A DNA stretch of 64,000 nt, from assembly GCA_964019695.1 (NCBI GenBank), contig OZ026524.1, forward strand, positions 29,242,164 to 29,306,163, in the 5' to 3' direction. Within the stretch, counting starts at the first letter, position 1; every line of letters begins with the position of its first letter. Positions 38,401 to 42,275 of the stretch are shown here, piece by piece. Under the pieces are notes generated by a model. It did not search any database and was not told the origin of the DNA. It was given only the letters and a program-made list of their open reading frames with translations. A program made the position numbers and the translations under genes. Source of the DNA: Loripinus fragilis. Taxonomy: Eukaryota > Mollusca > Bivalvia > Lucinida > Lucinidae.

Positions 38401-39677
38401 GATCTACCTTAAGCATAGGTAAACTGAAAATGAGGCGTGGTTTTATTTGAAAGTTGCTGTATCCGCTTCCCATACGACGTCAATAAAGAAGGTTAAGGCA
38501 CAAAGCATATGATTTAACCTTAAAACGCCAGCAAAATAGCTACATCTGAAAATGTATGTTTATTGGTAAGCATAAGTATAGAGAAAAACAGTCTGATCTG
38601 GATCTACACTGTGTCAAAGAGGCTTCAAACATATTTCAGCAGATGACAAAAGCTTTTAGTGGTTATACGGTCACAGTTTTCATGCGGGGCGCAAACAACT
38701 TACTGACTCTTTACCAAATAAATAGAACCTGATTTCCCTTCTTGAGCAAATGAAATAGCCGAACAACACCCAGATATGAATATTAAAGCTACCGCCTTTA
38801 CAGTGACCTAAAAAGCTCTATTATTTTAATTTTATTACTCAACCAAATTAGCTGTAAAACTGATGGATAAGAAAATATCCACAACTTTCTTTTTCCATTA
38901 CTGCTCCGGTGAGTAATATACAATCTTTACCTAAATGTTTGGAATAAAATTTATAGTAAGTAATGGGTGGATTTATGATGTCTGAATATTGAACGTTGTC
39001 TTTGTTTGGTATGCATTACTTTATGTCCATTCTAGTTTTGCTTTCGTGTGCGTCTGTTTATTGTTGTCATGTGGTCACCTGCTGGGAAACGGCTGACCTC
39101 TTGGATCTCATTTGTGATGTCCTATTGTGAGTTTGTTACTTTACCATTGGTATCCTGGGTCAGGTGTGGTACTTGATTGTATCGATTCCTGATCTTTGCC
39201 TTCTTTCGTACTTTGCAATCATCTTGACGAGGAAGAGAAAGGGCTGGTTGCTTTGCTTTTATCGTCTTCCAGATGTCTTGTTACTGTAAATGTTCCGTGG
39301 CTCTTTCTCTAAACAACGTTGGTTGGTATGTTATTTCCTGATCATACTCTCTTACTTTTTAATTTATCAAGATTATCTCTTTGCAAGACCATAATTGGTT
39401 CGCAAAATGCTTTTGTCAAAAGAAAAAAATACTAGTTATGCCACCTAAACACACTTTTGGCAAGTTTAAAGACCTTGTCAAGTATAAAATATCACAAAGA
39501 TTCTTCATGTTTTTTTTTAAGGTGGAGTCTTTTATACGAGAACACACAGACCTTGGAACAGCTACTAGAGAGTTTCAGAATGCAGTCACGAAGATAAAGT
39601 TTAACATAGGTTGGATGGAAAAACACTATGAAAATCTTCAGAGATGGCTCAAAGGACAAACATCACAAGCACTTTGA
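377..39677 (+). CDS. M1 family zinc aminopeptidase (aminopeptidase N / glutamyl aminopeptidase-like), 3' 17 exons, 5'-partial
   Basis: Spliced gene: 377-491, 2295-2415, 4723-4877, 8221-8334, 10093-10233, 11193-11258, 11848-11913, 13485-13657, 17212-17309, 24483-24672, 26052-26199, 27869-27936, 28969-29082, 30231-30398, 34369-34509, 35876-35957, 39522-39677. All introns are GT-AG and all phases agree, giving 704 residues plus TGA. Numbering from the first complete codon here: the MSTYLVAF strand at 15-22, an exopeptidase motif reading NAMEH at 89-93, HELSH zinc site at 125-129, third zinc ligand Glu148 in LWLNEGFA (HEXXH-X18-E), catalytic Tyr213 in FDLISYAKG, and an ERAP1_C-type helical domain from about 358 to the end ([22 protein letters not shown]). 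By family knowledge such enzymes remove N-terminal residues from peptides, usually as type II membrane ectoenzymes; the anchor would lie upstream. Family members are ~950-1000 residues, so about 270 are missing from the window. The sub-family is not certain. Confidence 0.93.
724..1800 (+). mobile_element. 5'-truncated, inactivated reverse-transcriptase retroelement (copy 1)
   Basis: In intron 1. The decayed reading frame encodes ..[26 protein letters not shown] (RT motif B region) and then a YxDD position where TGA (919-921) precedes Y-I-E-D, so the second catalytic Asp triplet is altered. A further TAA at 1329-1331 breaks the next domain. Frames 1044-1331 and 1356-1580 align with the intact part of copy 2 (33889-33065, minus). 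Homology with copy 2 ends near 1800 at a CTTTCATGCAAA-like sequence. Family knowledge: the CAPLxAD ... YxDD layout fits a non-LTR or Penelope-like RT; I cannot assign the clade with certainty. Confidence 0.8.
2295..2415 (+). CDS. M1 aminopeptidase exon b
   Basis: Acceptor ATTTATAG, donor GTAAGT. Forty codons plus one base (phase 1). It encodes the R-T-W-S-R stretch and the helix ending [11 protein letters not shown], the family's usual lead-in (YF..PYPL.K.D) to the exopeptidase motif. The split Asp codon is completed in the next exon, restoring the expected Lys-Cys-Asp. Confidence 0.9.
2640..3790. repeat. Repeat element with five ~150 bp tandem units
   Basis: In intron 2. Unit starts (AAGATATCTC or variant) at about 2991, 3135, 3289, 3440 and 3591. 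Each unit carries TTCAAACTTGGTCAGCTGAT, GAGTAGATAACCTGGTGAAA and TGAGTTATTGCCCTTTGCAA. The 5' flank has GTCTGTCCTTCCGTCCGTCC. Same architecture as the arrays at 13860-14640 and 45530-46370 but with a different unit. Confidence 0.85.
4015..4235 (+). mobile_element. Retroelement 3' end fragment, subfamily B
   Basis: Shares the stretches TTTAAGCCCCC, GTTCTGTTGTTGTTGAT, TTTGTGTCCATTCTAGTTTT and GCAATCATCTTGA, and the terminal CTGGTTATACTCACTTAC, with 41215-41525. Internally shortened. In intron 2. Confidence 0.7.
4723..4877 (+). CDS. M1 aminopeptidase exon c: exopeptidase motif and HEXXH
   Basis: Acceptor CTTTTACTGTAG, donor GTATTT. It encodes the substrate amino-terminus recognition motif as N-A-M-E-H (4752-4766; family consensus G-A-M-E-N) followed by W-G-M-I-T-Y-R-E, and the zinc-binding HELSH (4860-4874). 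The motif Glu (4761-4763), which contacts the free amine, and both zinc His are kept. Gly to Asn and Asn to His are unusual. Confidence 0.93.
5038..5158. repeat. CT-rich minisatellite (~22 bp unit)
   Basis: About five units of CTTCCCTCCCCCTTCTCCCC in intron 3, strongly strand-asymmetric (pyrimidine only). Read-through of it explains the proline-rich ORFs here. Confidence 0.9.
5835..6065 (+). mobile_element. Retroelement 3' end fragment, subfamily B
   Basis: Matches 41270-41520: TTGTTACTCC, TGTTTTGTTGTACGTTACTT, CTTCCTGGTGTCTCGTGATT, GTTTGTGATTGTGGTATTTC and CTGATCATAATCACTTAC. In intron 3. The ORF at 5854-6063 is this repeat, not a gene. Confidence 0.75.
6066..7550. other. Intron 3 interior, no gene seen
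   Basis: AT-rich sequence with a poly-T run near 6748 and short direct repeats (GGAGACTTAGTCTCTTAGTT near 6625). ORFs at 6932-7132 and 7178-7387 (minus) show no family motif. Confidence 0.5.
7551..7692. repeat. C-rich minisatellite-like tract
   Basis: Degenerate ~17-22 base units such as CCCGATTCCGCACCCTCTAC. Its ORF (proline-rich) is a by-product. In intron 3, near the acceptor of exon d. Confidence 0.7.
8221..8334 (+). CDS. M1 aminopeptidase exon d: third zinc ligand
   Basis: Acceptor TTACCTTTCAG, donor GTATGT, 38 codons, phase 0 at both ends. It continues directly from HELSHQ with [20 protein letters not shown], the M1 signature. The Glu at 8272-8274 is the third zinc ligand, exactly 18 residues after the second His. 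Confidence 0.95.
8928..9150. repeat. Imperfect inverted repeat, MITE-like
   Basis: In intron 4. TTATGCTCAACTCGACTGAGCATGA near 8947 pairs with a reverse copy (ATGCTCAGTTGAGTTGATCATGA) near 9110-9133. It starts with GGCCTGGCGCCGAGGTTATA, recalling the CCTCGAGGTTATAAAACTTG hairpins at 12122 and 36123. The 104-codon ORF across it (8751-9065) looks spurious. Confidence 0.5.
10093..10233 (+). CDS. M1 aminopeptidase exon e: catalytic tyrosine
   Basis: Acceptor GAAATTTCTAG, donor GTAATT, 47 codons. It contains the conserved SHP (in SHPVYIPV) and the FDLISYAK motif. Tyr at 10225-10227 is the M1 transition-state tyrosine. The first codon happens to be ATG but it is internal, in phase with the previous exon. 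Confidence 0.92.
10234..11192. other. Intron 5, AT-rich, nothing recognisable
   Basis: Very AT-rich with many TATATA/TGCATATG strings. No ORF, repeat family or RNA gene recognised. Confidence 0.6.
11193..11258 (+). CDS. M1 aminopeptidase exon f
   Basis: Acceptor TTTGTTTCAG, donor GTAAGA, 22 codons. The sequence [20 protein letters not shown] matches the family helix after the catalytic Tyr (KGasvirML..flG...F..Gl). It is too short to be found by ORF length alone; identity comes from continuity of phase and motif. Confidence 0.9.
11848..11913 (+). CDS. M1 aminopeptidase exon g
   Basis: Acceptor TTTTAATTTAG, donor GTTAGT, 22 codons. [20 protein letters not shown] matches the M1 motif (YL..y...NA...DLW..l) that closes the thermolysin-like domain. 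Confidence 0.9.
12122..12275. mobile_element. Hairpin MITE (type CCTCGAGGTTATAAAACTTGAG)
   Basis: Arms of roughly 60 bases that are reverse complements (CCAGGCCTCGAGGTTATAAA at the start, its complement ending at 12275) around a short centre. A diverged second copy lies at 36123-36262. In intron 7. No coding capacity. Confidence 0.8.
12710..13335 (-). mobile_element. Retroelement 3' end, subfamily B (minus copy)
   Basis: Reverse complement of 40915-41520, covering the post-stop sequence (TAAAGCTTTA, CACCGTGGCTCAACTTGAGG), GATGGCCTCCATGCGAGCTG, and the 3' terminal block. It carries a ~25 base G run at 13014-13038. 5'-truncated near 13335, just upstream of the RT stop. In intron 7. Confidence 0.8.
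13485..13657 (+). CDS. M1 aminopeptidase exon h
   Basis: Acceptor TAAATCCTGCTAAG, donor GTAAGT, 57 codons plus two bases. It encodes [18 protein letters not shown], equivalent to the family's MdtWt.q.GyPvv.v, followed by a long connector containing F-T-L-S-Q. The usual Gly before Tyr-Pro is Asn here. The polypyrimidine tract is weak, so this acceptor is slightly less certain than the others. Confidence 0.87.
13770..14720. repeat. Array of ~120-150 bp repeats (third tandem family)
   Basis: In intron 8. Six units, marked by ACATCTCCTGAACCA variants near 13862, 13981, 14131, 14272, 14423 and 14567. Each has CAGAAATGTTC and CCAGAGCTCTAGATAAGAAA. Starts with AGCTCACCTCGTCCTAGGCTC at 13770, the terminal signature also seen at 52247 and 40330. 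Confidence 0.8.
15190..15440 (-). mobile_element. Retroelement 3' end fragment, subfamily B, degenerate
   Basis: Minus-sense block with CAGCGAGATGATTGCAAAAC, ACTAGAAAGGACTCAAAGTA, AACAACAACAACAGAACACA and a G-rich junction at 15430-15449. An AGCTCACCCGAGCC repeat end sits at 15190. Confidence 0.55.
15480..16800. repeat. Diverged repeat units resembling the tandem-array families
   Basis: Recurring phrases such as AAACTTCTTGACAAAA, ATTTGAAAATAA, GAACCATCA and CCTTGAGTGTCCCCT, spaced 150-350 bases, ending at CTCTCAGGTGAGCGATCCAG near 16771. Too diverged to define a unit by eye. Confidence 0.4.
17212..17309 (+). CDS. M1 aminopeptidase exon i
   Basis: Acceptor CTACTTTTCTAG, donor GTAAGA, phases 2 to 1. 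[10 protein letters not shown] matches the family's beta-domain start (W.iPi.y.t), and the exon runs to [10 protein letters not shown], the (d)ii.wl strand. An alternative reading as the end of an ORF starting at 17063 is intron read-through. Confidence 0.9.
17720..18348. repeat. ~175-200 bp tandem-like repeats at the insertion site of the 3.84 kb element
   Basis: Units share TTTTCCAGCATTTTGAAC, GCTCAAATACTATAGAACT, GGTACCTTATGAGCATCACT and CAGTTTTATACTGATTTTT. The last unit is interrupted at GTTTTATA by the transposon starting at 18351. Confidence 0.65.
18853..18899. repeat. (TC)n microsatellite
   Basis: About 23 uninterrupted TC units inside the 3.84 kb element; it generates Ser-Leu runs in an ORF (18623-19075). 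Shorter TC tracts follow at 18952-18976 and 19619-19663. Confidence 0.95.
19800..19970. repeat. Dispersed repeat (CAGATCAGCCTGCGCA family)
   Basis: Runs from CTCAGATCAGCCTGCGCATA to GGCTGCACAGGCTCGTCTGA. A reverse-oriented diverged copy is at 39805-39950; related pieces lie at 20685-20740, 46740-46800 and 62030-62090. It is nested in the 3.84 kb transposon. Confidence 0.65.
22870..22962 (+). promoter_or_regulatory. Promoter-like cluster: CCAAT boxes, TATA box, CACGTG
   Basis: GATTGG near 22880, CCAATCA near 22914, TTATATAT near 22931 and ATCACGTG near 22950, in the spacing of an animal Pol II core promoter on the plus strand. A CpG-containing, gene-like GC region follows (22975-23350). No convincing ORF follows, so the product, if any, is unknown; an LTR or non-coding transcript are alternatives. 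Confidence 0.3.
23203..23296. repeat. Short tandem repeat of GCCTCGTTTCGAATTTGAGT
   Basis: Four units spaced 22-25 bases (about 23203, 23226, 23251, 23275), differing at one or two positions. In intron 9, downstream of the promoter-like cluster. Confidence 0.8.
23690..23810 (-). mobile_element. Retroelement 3' terminal fragment, subfamily B
   Basis: GTGAGTATGGTCAGAAAATA, TCACAATCACAAACTGCAG and CTTAAGACACTGGGG match the minus-sense 3' end of the family, with internal deletion. In intron 9. Confidence 0.55.
24483..24672 (+). CDS. M1 aminopeptidase exon j: start of ERAP1_C-like domain
   Basis: Acceptor TTTGTTTCAG, donor GTACGG. It encodes [17 protein letters not shown] and, after a helix, [13 protein letters not shown](R), both strongly conserved landmarks of M1 aminopeptidases. 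The terminal Arg codon is split with the next exon. It follows the longest intron (7.17 kb). Confidence 0.93.
24715..25430. repeat. MITE-like pair sharing sequence with 52900-53280
   Basis: In intron 10. Two related blocks contain GATCACAGTTTGGCATCACG, AGGCTTGCCTAGTG, the GAGATGCGACATGGTGACG segment and TTAAAATGACGTCAC. The same modules form an inverted arrangement at 52940-53275. Confidence 0.6.
26052..26199 (+). CDS. M1 aminopeptidase exon k
   Basis: Acceptor GATTATTCCAG, donor GTAGTA. One base completes Arg, then 49 codons. It encodes the helical repeat [20 protein letters not shown] and VPWKAAL, matching the family's a..l.YL..E....PW.aal. Confidence 0.9.
26392..26444. repeat. (TC)n microsatellite
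   Basis: TC run with a single TTTC interruption near 26408; in intron 11. Confidence 0.95.
26802..27100 (+). mobile_element. Retroelement 3' UTR, subfamily A
   Basis: In intron 11. Plus-sense copy of the 3' region of 32505-32820: GGTGAGGTTGGCGCCATTAA, ACCGGTTTAAGCCCTCCAGT, GGTCACCTGCTGGGAAAGGG, GGTATCCTGGGTCAGGTGTG and the terminal GATTCCTGATCTTTGC. A 65 base minus-sense end piece sits at 27355-27425. Confidence 0.8.
27869..27936 (+). CDS. M1 aminopeptidase exon l
   Basis: Acceptor CTAAATATTTCAG, donor GTAAGT, 22 codons plus two bases. [20 protein letters not shown] is equivalent to the family helix Y....l..ly..f. It is placed by phase, strong splice sites and order; the sequence itself is weakly diagnostic. 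Confidence 0.82.
28682..28740. other. Short poly-T/poly-A hairpin
   Basis: TTGTTGTTAAAACTTTTTTT followed by AAAAAAACAACAACA pairs with itself; low-complexity palindrome in intron 12. Confidence 0.5.
28969..29082 (+). CDS. M1 aminopeptidase exon m
   Basis: Acceptor TTGCATTAACAG, donor GTAAAT. It encodes the helix with Cys...[16 protein letters not shown], matching the family's aC..g...C...A...F..W. Another GT at 29066 would break the phase with the next exon, so the donor at 29083 is preferred. Confidence 0.87.
29639..29869 (+). other. Unassigned open segment in intron 13
   Basis: Open frame with protein-like composition, including [19 protein letters not shown] and [16 protein letters not shown], ending in TGA and preceded by a TGTGCTAG acceptor-like site. 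I recognise no family. It could be an alternative terminal exon, a repeat remnant or chance; it is not needed for the aminopeptidase frame. Confidence 0.2.
30231..30398 (+). CDS. M1 aminopeptidase exon n
   Basis: Acceptor CTATATTTTCCAG, donor [26 protein letters not shown] then WDIVLQRY and [19 protein letters not shown] follow the family's pdlr..vYc..i..Gg...Wd....y and aLac...pw.l. A second AG at 30235-30236 would keep the frame with a shorter exon and cannot be excluded. Confidence 0.9.
30842..31065 (-). mobile_element. Retroelement 3' end fragment, subfamily B (minus)
   Basis: GTGAGTATGAACAGGACATA, CAGCAACGTGGCACCATAAG, TTCATGATGATTGCAGAAAT and GAAAGGACACAAAGTAACGC match the family in reverse. 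In intron 14. Confidence 0.65.
32505..33890 (-). mobile_element. 5'-truncated reverse-transcriptase retroelement (copy 2) with 3' UTR, subfamily A
   Basis: In intron 14. Starts abruptly at the equivalent of NCAPL in the RT palm, so it is 5'-truncated, and continues through the stop into a ~560 base 3' region. That region contains inverted TAAACCGGTTTA and AAAATATTTTA palindromes and ends near GATTCCTGATCTTTGC (minus sense). The 3' region recurs at 26802-27100 and in shorter form at 17375-17425, 27355-27425 and 39050-39200. Confidence 0.85.
33065..33889 (-). pseudogene. Reverse transcriptase fragment, 274 codons open
   Basis: The longest open frame of the window. Residues 4-11 NCAPLVAD (motif B), 43-46 YLDD (catalytic motif C, 33752-33763), then a conserved C-terminal stretch with [29 protein letters not shown] and [12 protein letters not shown]. 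The fingers and the first catalytic Asp are missing, and no endonuclease is present, so it cannot be active alone. The ATG at the truncation point (MSTN) is probably chance. The family is known to me from many invertebrate genomes as a repeat-encoded RT. Confidence 0.8.
34000..34112 (+). mobile_element. Retroelement 3' end fragment, subfamily B, internally deleted
   Basis: AGCAACAGCAGAGTCTAGGT, TTTAAGCCCCCTGG and CCAGTCATACTCATTTACTT. It lies 110 bases from the 5' truncation point of the minus copy (33890), in opposite orientation. Confidence 0.55.
34369..34509 (+). CDS. M1 aminopeptidase exon o
   Basis: Acceptor TGTACAATTACAG, donor GTAAAC. It encodes [20 protein letters not shown], a close match to the family's i..N..G...aw.fv..nW. 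The Lys codon at the 5' edge and the Arg codon at the 3' edge are split. Confidence 0.92.
34510..35875. other. Intron 15, nothing recognisable
   Basis: AT-rich; ORFs at 34931-35113 (minus) and 35595-35852 (plus) lack motifs. The AACAGTGGAATCC / CAACACTGTTTGCC strings near 35656 and 35705 resemble the dispersed CACACTGTTTGCC repeat family. Confidence 0.5.
35876..35957 (+). CDS. M1 aminopeptidase exon p
   Basis: Acceptor TTTTTGTTGGACAG, donor GTAATG. It encodes [20 protein letters not shown], equivalent to the family's l..li..vt..f.t..eL. Confidence 0.88.
36123..36262. mobile_element. Hairpin MITE, second copy of the 12122-12275 family
   Basis: Starts CTGGCCTTGAGGTTATAAAA and ends with a diverged complement (CAAATGTTACAACCTCAAGT). 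Arms are less perfect than in the first copy. In intron 16. Confidence 0.7.
37190..37680 (+). other. Unassigned 137-codon ORF beside a short inverted repeat
   Basis: ORF 37265-37678 has no recognised domain. GTGCTCATGTTTTATTGAAT at 37194 pairs with a reverse copy ending in GGAGCAC near 37325, so the ORF start overlaps a hairpin. Probably non-coding; kept because of its length in AT-rich DNA. Confidence 0.15.
37680..38985. other. Intron 16 interior, no gene seen
   Basis: Unique-looking AT-rich sequence; only a short dispersed-repeat match (CAGTCTGATCTGGATCTACA, about 38590). Confidence 0.5.
38990..39362 (+). mobile_element. Mosaic retroelement 3' end: subfamily A segment followed by subfamily B segment
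   Basis: In intron 16, 160 bases upstream of the terminal exon. 39040-39200 carries the A end (GGTCACCTGCTGGGAAACGG to GATTCCTGATCTTTGC) and 39208-39360 the B end (GCAATCATCTTGACGAGGAA to CCTGATCATACTCTCTTAC), preceded by a B-type CATTACTTTATGTCCATTCT. Either nested insertion or template switching explains this. Confidence 0.7.
39522..39677 (+). CDS. M1 aminopeptidase terminal exon q
   Basis: Acceptor TGTTTTTTTTTAAG; 51 codons then TGA at 39675-39677. [20 protein letters not shown], then [20 protein letters not shown], matches the C-terminal family pattern (v..F........g...r....a.e....ni.W.......i..WL). No C-terminal hydrophobic anchor is seen. Confidence 0.92.
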   Translation: MESFIREHTDLGTATREFQNAVTKIKFNIGWMEKHYENLQRWLKGQTSQAL

Positions 39678-39804
39678 TCTAGATAAAGCCTTTTTAGCAT
39701 GGTTAGAAAATGTCGCTATAAAATTTGCATCATTTTTCCATTTTGTCTCTTCTTTAGCTAACAAAAATAGCCGCAACATGAGATTTCCAACAGTGGCATT
39801 TTGA

Positions 39805-39950
39805 CAAATGTAAACTCAGACGAGCCTGTGTAGCCTCCTTTTAAGCTTAAGAAATTCCAAATGATGTTCACTCAGTAACTTAGGAGTTAGAATATTATAG
39901 CGACTAGCTGATCTGAGCCTTTGAGGACCGCACATACCACATTGTCGGAA
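39805..39950. repeat. Dispersed repeat in the aminopeptidase 3' UTR
   Basis: AACTCAGACGAGCCTGTGTA, CCTCCTTTTAAGCTTAAG and ACTAGCTGATCTGAGCCTTT match 19815-19965 in reverse. Confidence 0.65.
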
Positions 39951-40069
39951 AGCTCATGTCCCTGCTCAAATAAGCATGATATTTATTGTGAATCATCTGC
40001 TGGTAGAAGGTAATGCAGGATTATAATTGAATGTCAAGCCATTTTATGGTTGTCCTCGTTACCTGCAAG

Positions 40070-40075
40070 AATAAA
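40070..40075 (+). terminator. Candidate polyadenylation signal AATAAA for the aminopeptidase gene
   Basis: First AATAAA after the stop codon, about 390 bases downstream. The 3' UTR would include the dispersed repeat at 39805-39950. Placed by motif only. Confidence 0.35.
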
Positions 40076-40109
40076 GAAGAACCAATTAAAAATGAAGGAG
40101 CTAGAGTGG

Positions 40110-40352
40110 TCACAAGATGTTCCCCATTATAACCCTATGGGGGCTATCTGTTGCCATGGAAACCAGAGTGCTGATCCGATCTTGACCAAAACCTAATGAA
40201 GTCAATCCCCCACCCCAATGATGCTCCAGTTGAAATTAGATCTTGATAGGACAGCTTGTCTCATTTGAAAGTGTGAACAGATGCACAGACGGACGCCGAC
40301 TCAAGTCCCATACTATAAACTCACCGAGAGCCTTTGGCTCAGGTGAGCTAAA
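40110..40352. repeat. Repeat end with GCACAGACGGACGCCG and GGCTCAGGTGAGCTAAAAA
   Basis: Contains TTGCCATGGAAACCAGAGTG and TTTGGCTCAGGTGAGCTAAA. Related unit ends appear at 60915-60990 and 61441-61470 and, inverted, at 52247-52300. Confidence 0.65.
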
Positions 40353-40419
40353 AACATGTTTACACAGTTCAAGAAAATATGCATGCATATAGCATATGGA
40401 TCAATATATTGGTATAGTA

Positions 40420-40520
40420 TTGTAAAACGTATTGCTAATGTATGGTTAAAGTGTATTGGTAAGGTATGGTTAATTCTTATTGGTTATGTATGGTTAAAGT
40501 GTATTGGTATTCTATGATTT
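40420..40520. repeat. ~25 bp tandem repeat (TATGGTTAAAGTGTATTGGT)
   Basis: Three to four degenerate units of TATGGTTAAAGTGTATTGGT plus a short spacer. Confidence 0.75.
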
Positions 40521-40654
40521 TATTAACCTGACACAGGTGCATAATTTCACAGTTAATGCATATTAAATTTTTACCTTCGGTCGACTTCCGTTATTTACCG
40601 CAAGTTTTCAGGCGATTAGCAAGTACTAATGCAGATACTGAAACATTTTGTATC

Positions 40655-40728
40655 GTCCTTCTGACTAGTCAAGTGGTTATGGTAAAGAGTTTACAACCAA
40701 AAGGTCTTGAGTTCGAATCCACGTGTGT
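40655..40728 (+). repeat. tRNA-derived SINE fragment
   Basis: tRNA-like: box A-like CTAGTCAAGTGGTTATGG, box B GAGTTCGAATCC. A related minus copy is at 42195-42270. Flanking 40545-40630 repeats in reverse at 52600-52700. Confidence 0.55.
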
Positions 40729-40734
40729 TATATT

Positions 40735-41525
40735 TTATGGTGATTTAGTCTATAAATTCAAACGAATTGTTGGAAAACCTTATTTTAGTGATCAATCAAA
40801 AAGATTGTAAAACGTTATATAAGGGTTGGATATAATTTGGATATCATGCGACAGTCTGCATGCCTAGTTTTAAACCCAATCACGGTTTATAGCTATGGTT
40901 TCCTATTTATTTGCACGATGGTGGGTCAGGCCTCAGACTCTATGACGGCTCTGACGTAAAGCTTTAATCGGTGGGTTGGTGCCTGATGCTTATCTGTAGC
41001 TGGACCAACCGTGGCTCAACTTGAGGTTTTCTTTAGCTCTGACTTCCTGTGAGTCATGAGCCATTTTCTTTGTTTCATCATGGAGTGTTAATTTGATAAG
41101 AGTGTTTTCCATGATGATACATTGCATTAGTTAGATGGCCTCCATGCGAGCTGAACATTTCTTGTACTTCAACAACAGCAGAATCTAGGGCGAGGGTTTG
41201 GTGCCGGTGGGGTGCATTTAAGCCCCCCCGGTGGCTTAAGCTGCTGTCCGTTCTAAGGCGGTGGTTCTGTTGTTGTTGATTTTTTGTTTATTGTTACTCC
41301 CATTGTGGGAGTCTGTAATTGTTCTTTGTTTTGTTGTACGTTACTTTATGTCCATTCTAGTATTGCAATCATCTTGATGGGGAAGAGAGAGCTGATTGCT
41401 TTACTTTATTTGTCTTCCTGGTGTCTCGTGATGGTTGAGCGGCTCTTCCTCGCGGTGCCACGGGGTTGTCTGCAGTTTGTGATTGTGGTATTTCCTGATC
41501 ATGCTCACTTGCTGTTTTTTATCGT
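40735..41525 (+). mobile_element. 5'-truncated retroelement, subfamily B, with RT C-terminal remnant
   Basis: Begins with a decayed RT end (GDLVYKFKRIVG, then frame broken), passes the region equivalent to the RT stop at about 40955, and continues through a ~560 base 3' region to CTGATCATGCTCACTTGC. It is the best reference for subfamily B. The ORF at 41284-41598 is in the 3' region and repeats at 5854 and 12960. Confidence 0.8.
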
Positions 41526-41537
41526 GTTTTTTTTTAT

Positions 41538-42190
41538 TTTACCTTCTTTTGATTCGTTTAAGTTCATTTATTATAGATGTACCACTACCTCTGAGTAATG
41601 TCCTTTGCATCATTATATTTTAAAAGGGTGATGTGTAACATGTAAAATGAACCAGTCTGTCTGGAACATCTACGTGCGTCAAAATATTAAAGTATACGTA
41701 ATAAAATACCTGAAACCCCTATTTTATGATCGGTATTTTCGATTTTGTAAATATAGTCACGCTTCTAAGCCTTTTGGTTATCTATACTTGCATTTGTTAT
41801 TGGTTTTTATAGGATCCTTACGGAGAACGTTTACCGTATGCTCGATATGTGAAACTAAATCTTTGTGCTTTTGACATATTTTAAAAGTAATCGCATATAT
41901 TTAAAACAATCTGCTCTGCCTTAGTGCCAAGACTTGCAGCACACTGTTTTAGACATTTTCCCACTGAACTTAAGTTCAAGCCACATGTATATTGAATACT
42001 TTTTGACCGTATGTTTTGGCTGTATTATGGAACGCTATATCCACGTGAATCTCTGAAGATGTTTCAGACAGACTGGCGCATTTTACGCATTAATAACGTA
42101 TCAACCATTTGAAATCCATATGTCATTACTCAGAGGTTGTAGTACATCTATAATAAATGAACTTAAACGAATTGAAAAAAAGGTAAAAAA
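41538..42190. mobile_element. ~650 bp TIR element, non-coding
   Basis: About 60 base terminal inverted repeats: left includes TCGTTTAAGTTCATTTATTA and CTCTGAGTAATG (to 41600), right their complements (42124-42175). It sits directly beyond the retroelement 3' end. No transposase. Confidence 0.75.
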
Positions 42191-42194
42191 GGAC

Positions 42195-42275
42195 ACAGAT
42201 GGACTAGAACCCGCGACCTTTTGCTTGTAAACTCAGTACCATAAACACTTGACTAACCGGTAGGTCGGAACGAAA
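42195..42275 (-). repeat. tRNA-derived SINE head (minus)
   Basis: In minus sense: CCGGTTAGTCAAGTG, then GGTCGCGGGTTCTAGTCC. Box B intact, box A diverged. It adjoins the TIR element. Confidence 0.5.

Noticed and set aside
41284..41598. 104-codon ORF beginning MFIVTPIVGVCNCSLFCC, with near-copies at 5854-6063 and 12667-12960
   Set aside because: All three lie in the 3' region of the same retroelement family and are conserved only as repeat DNA; they differ in length and frame ends.
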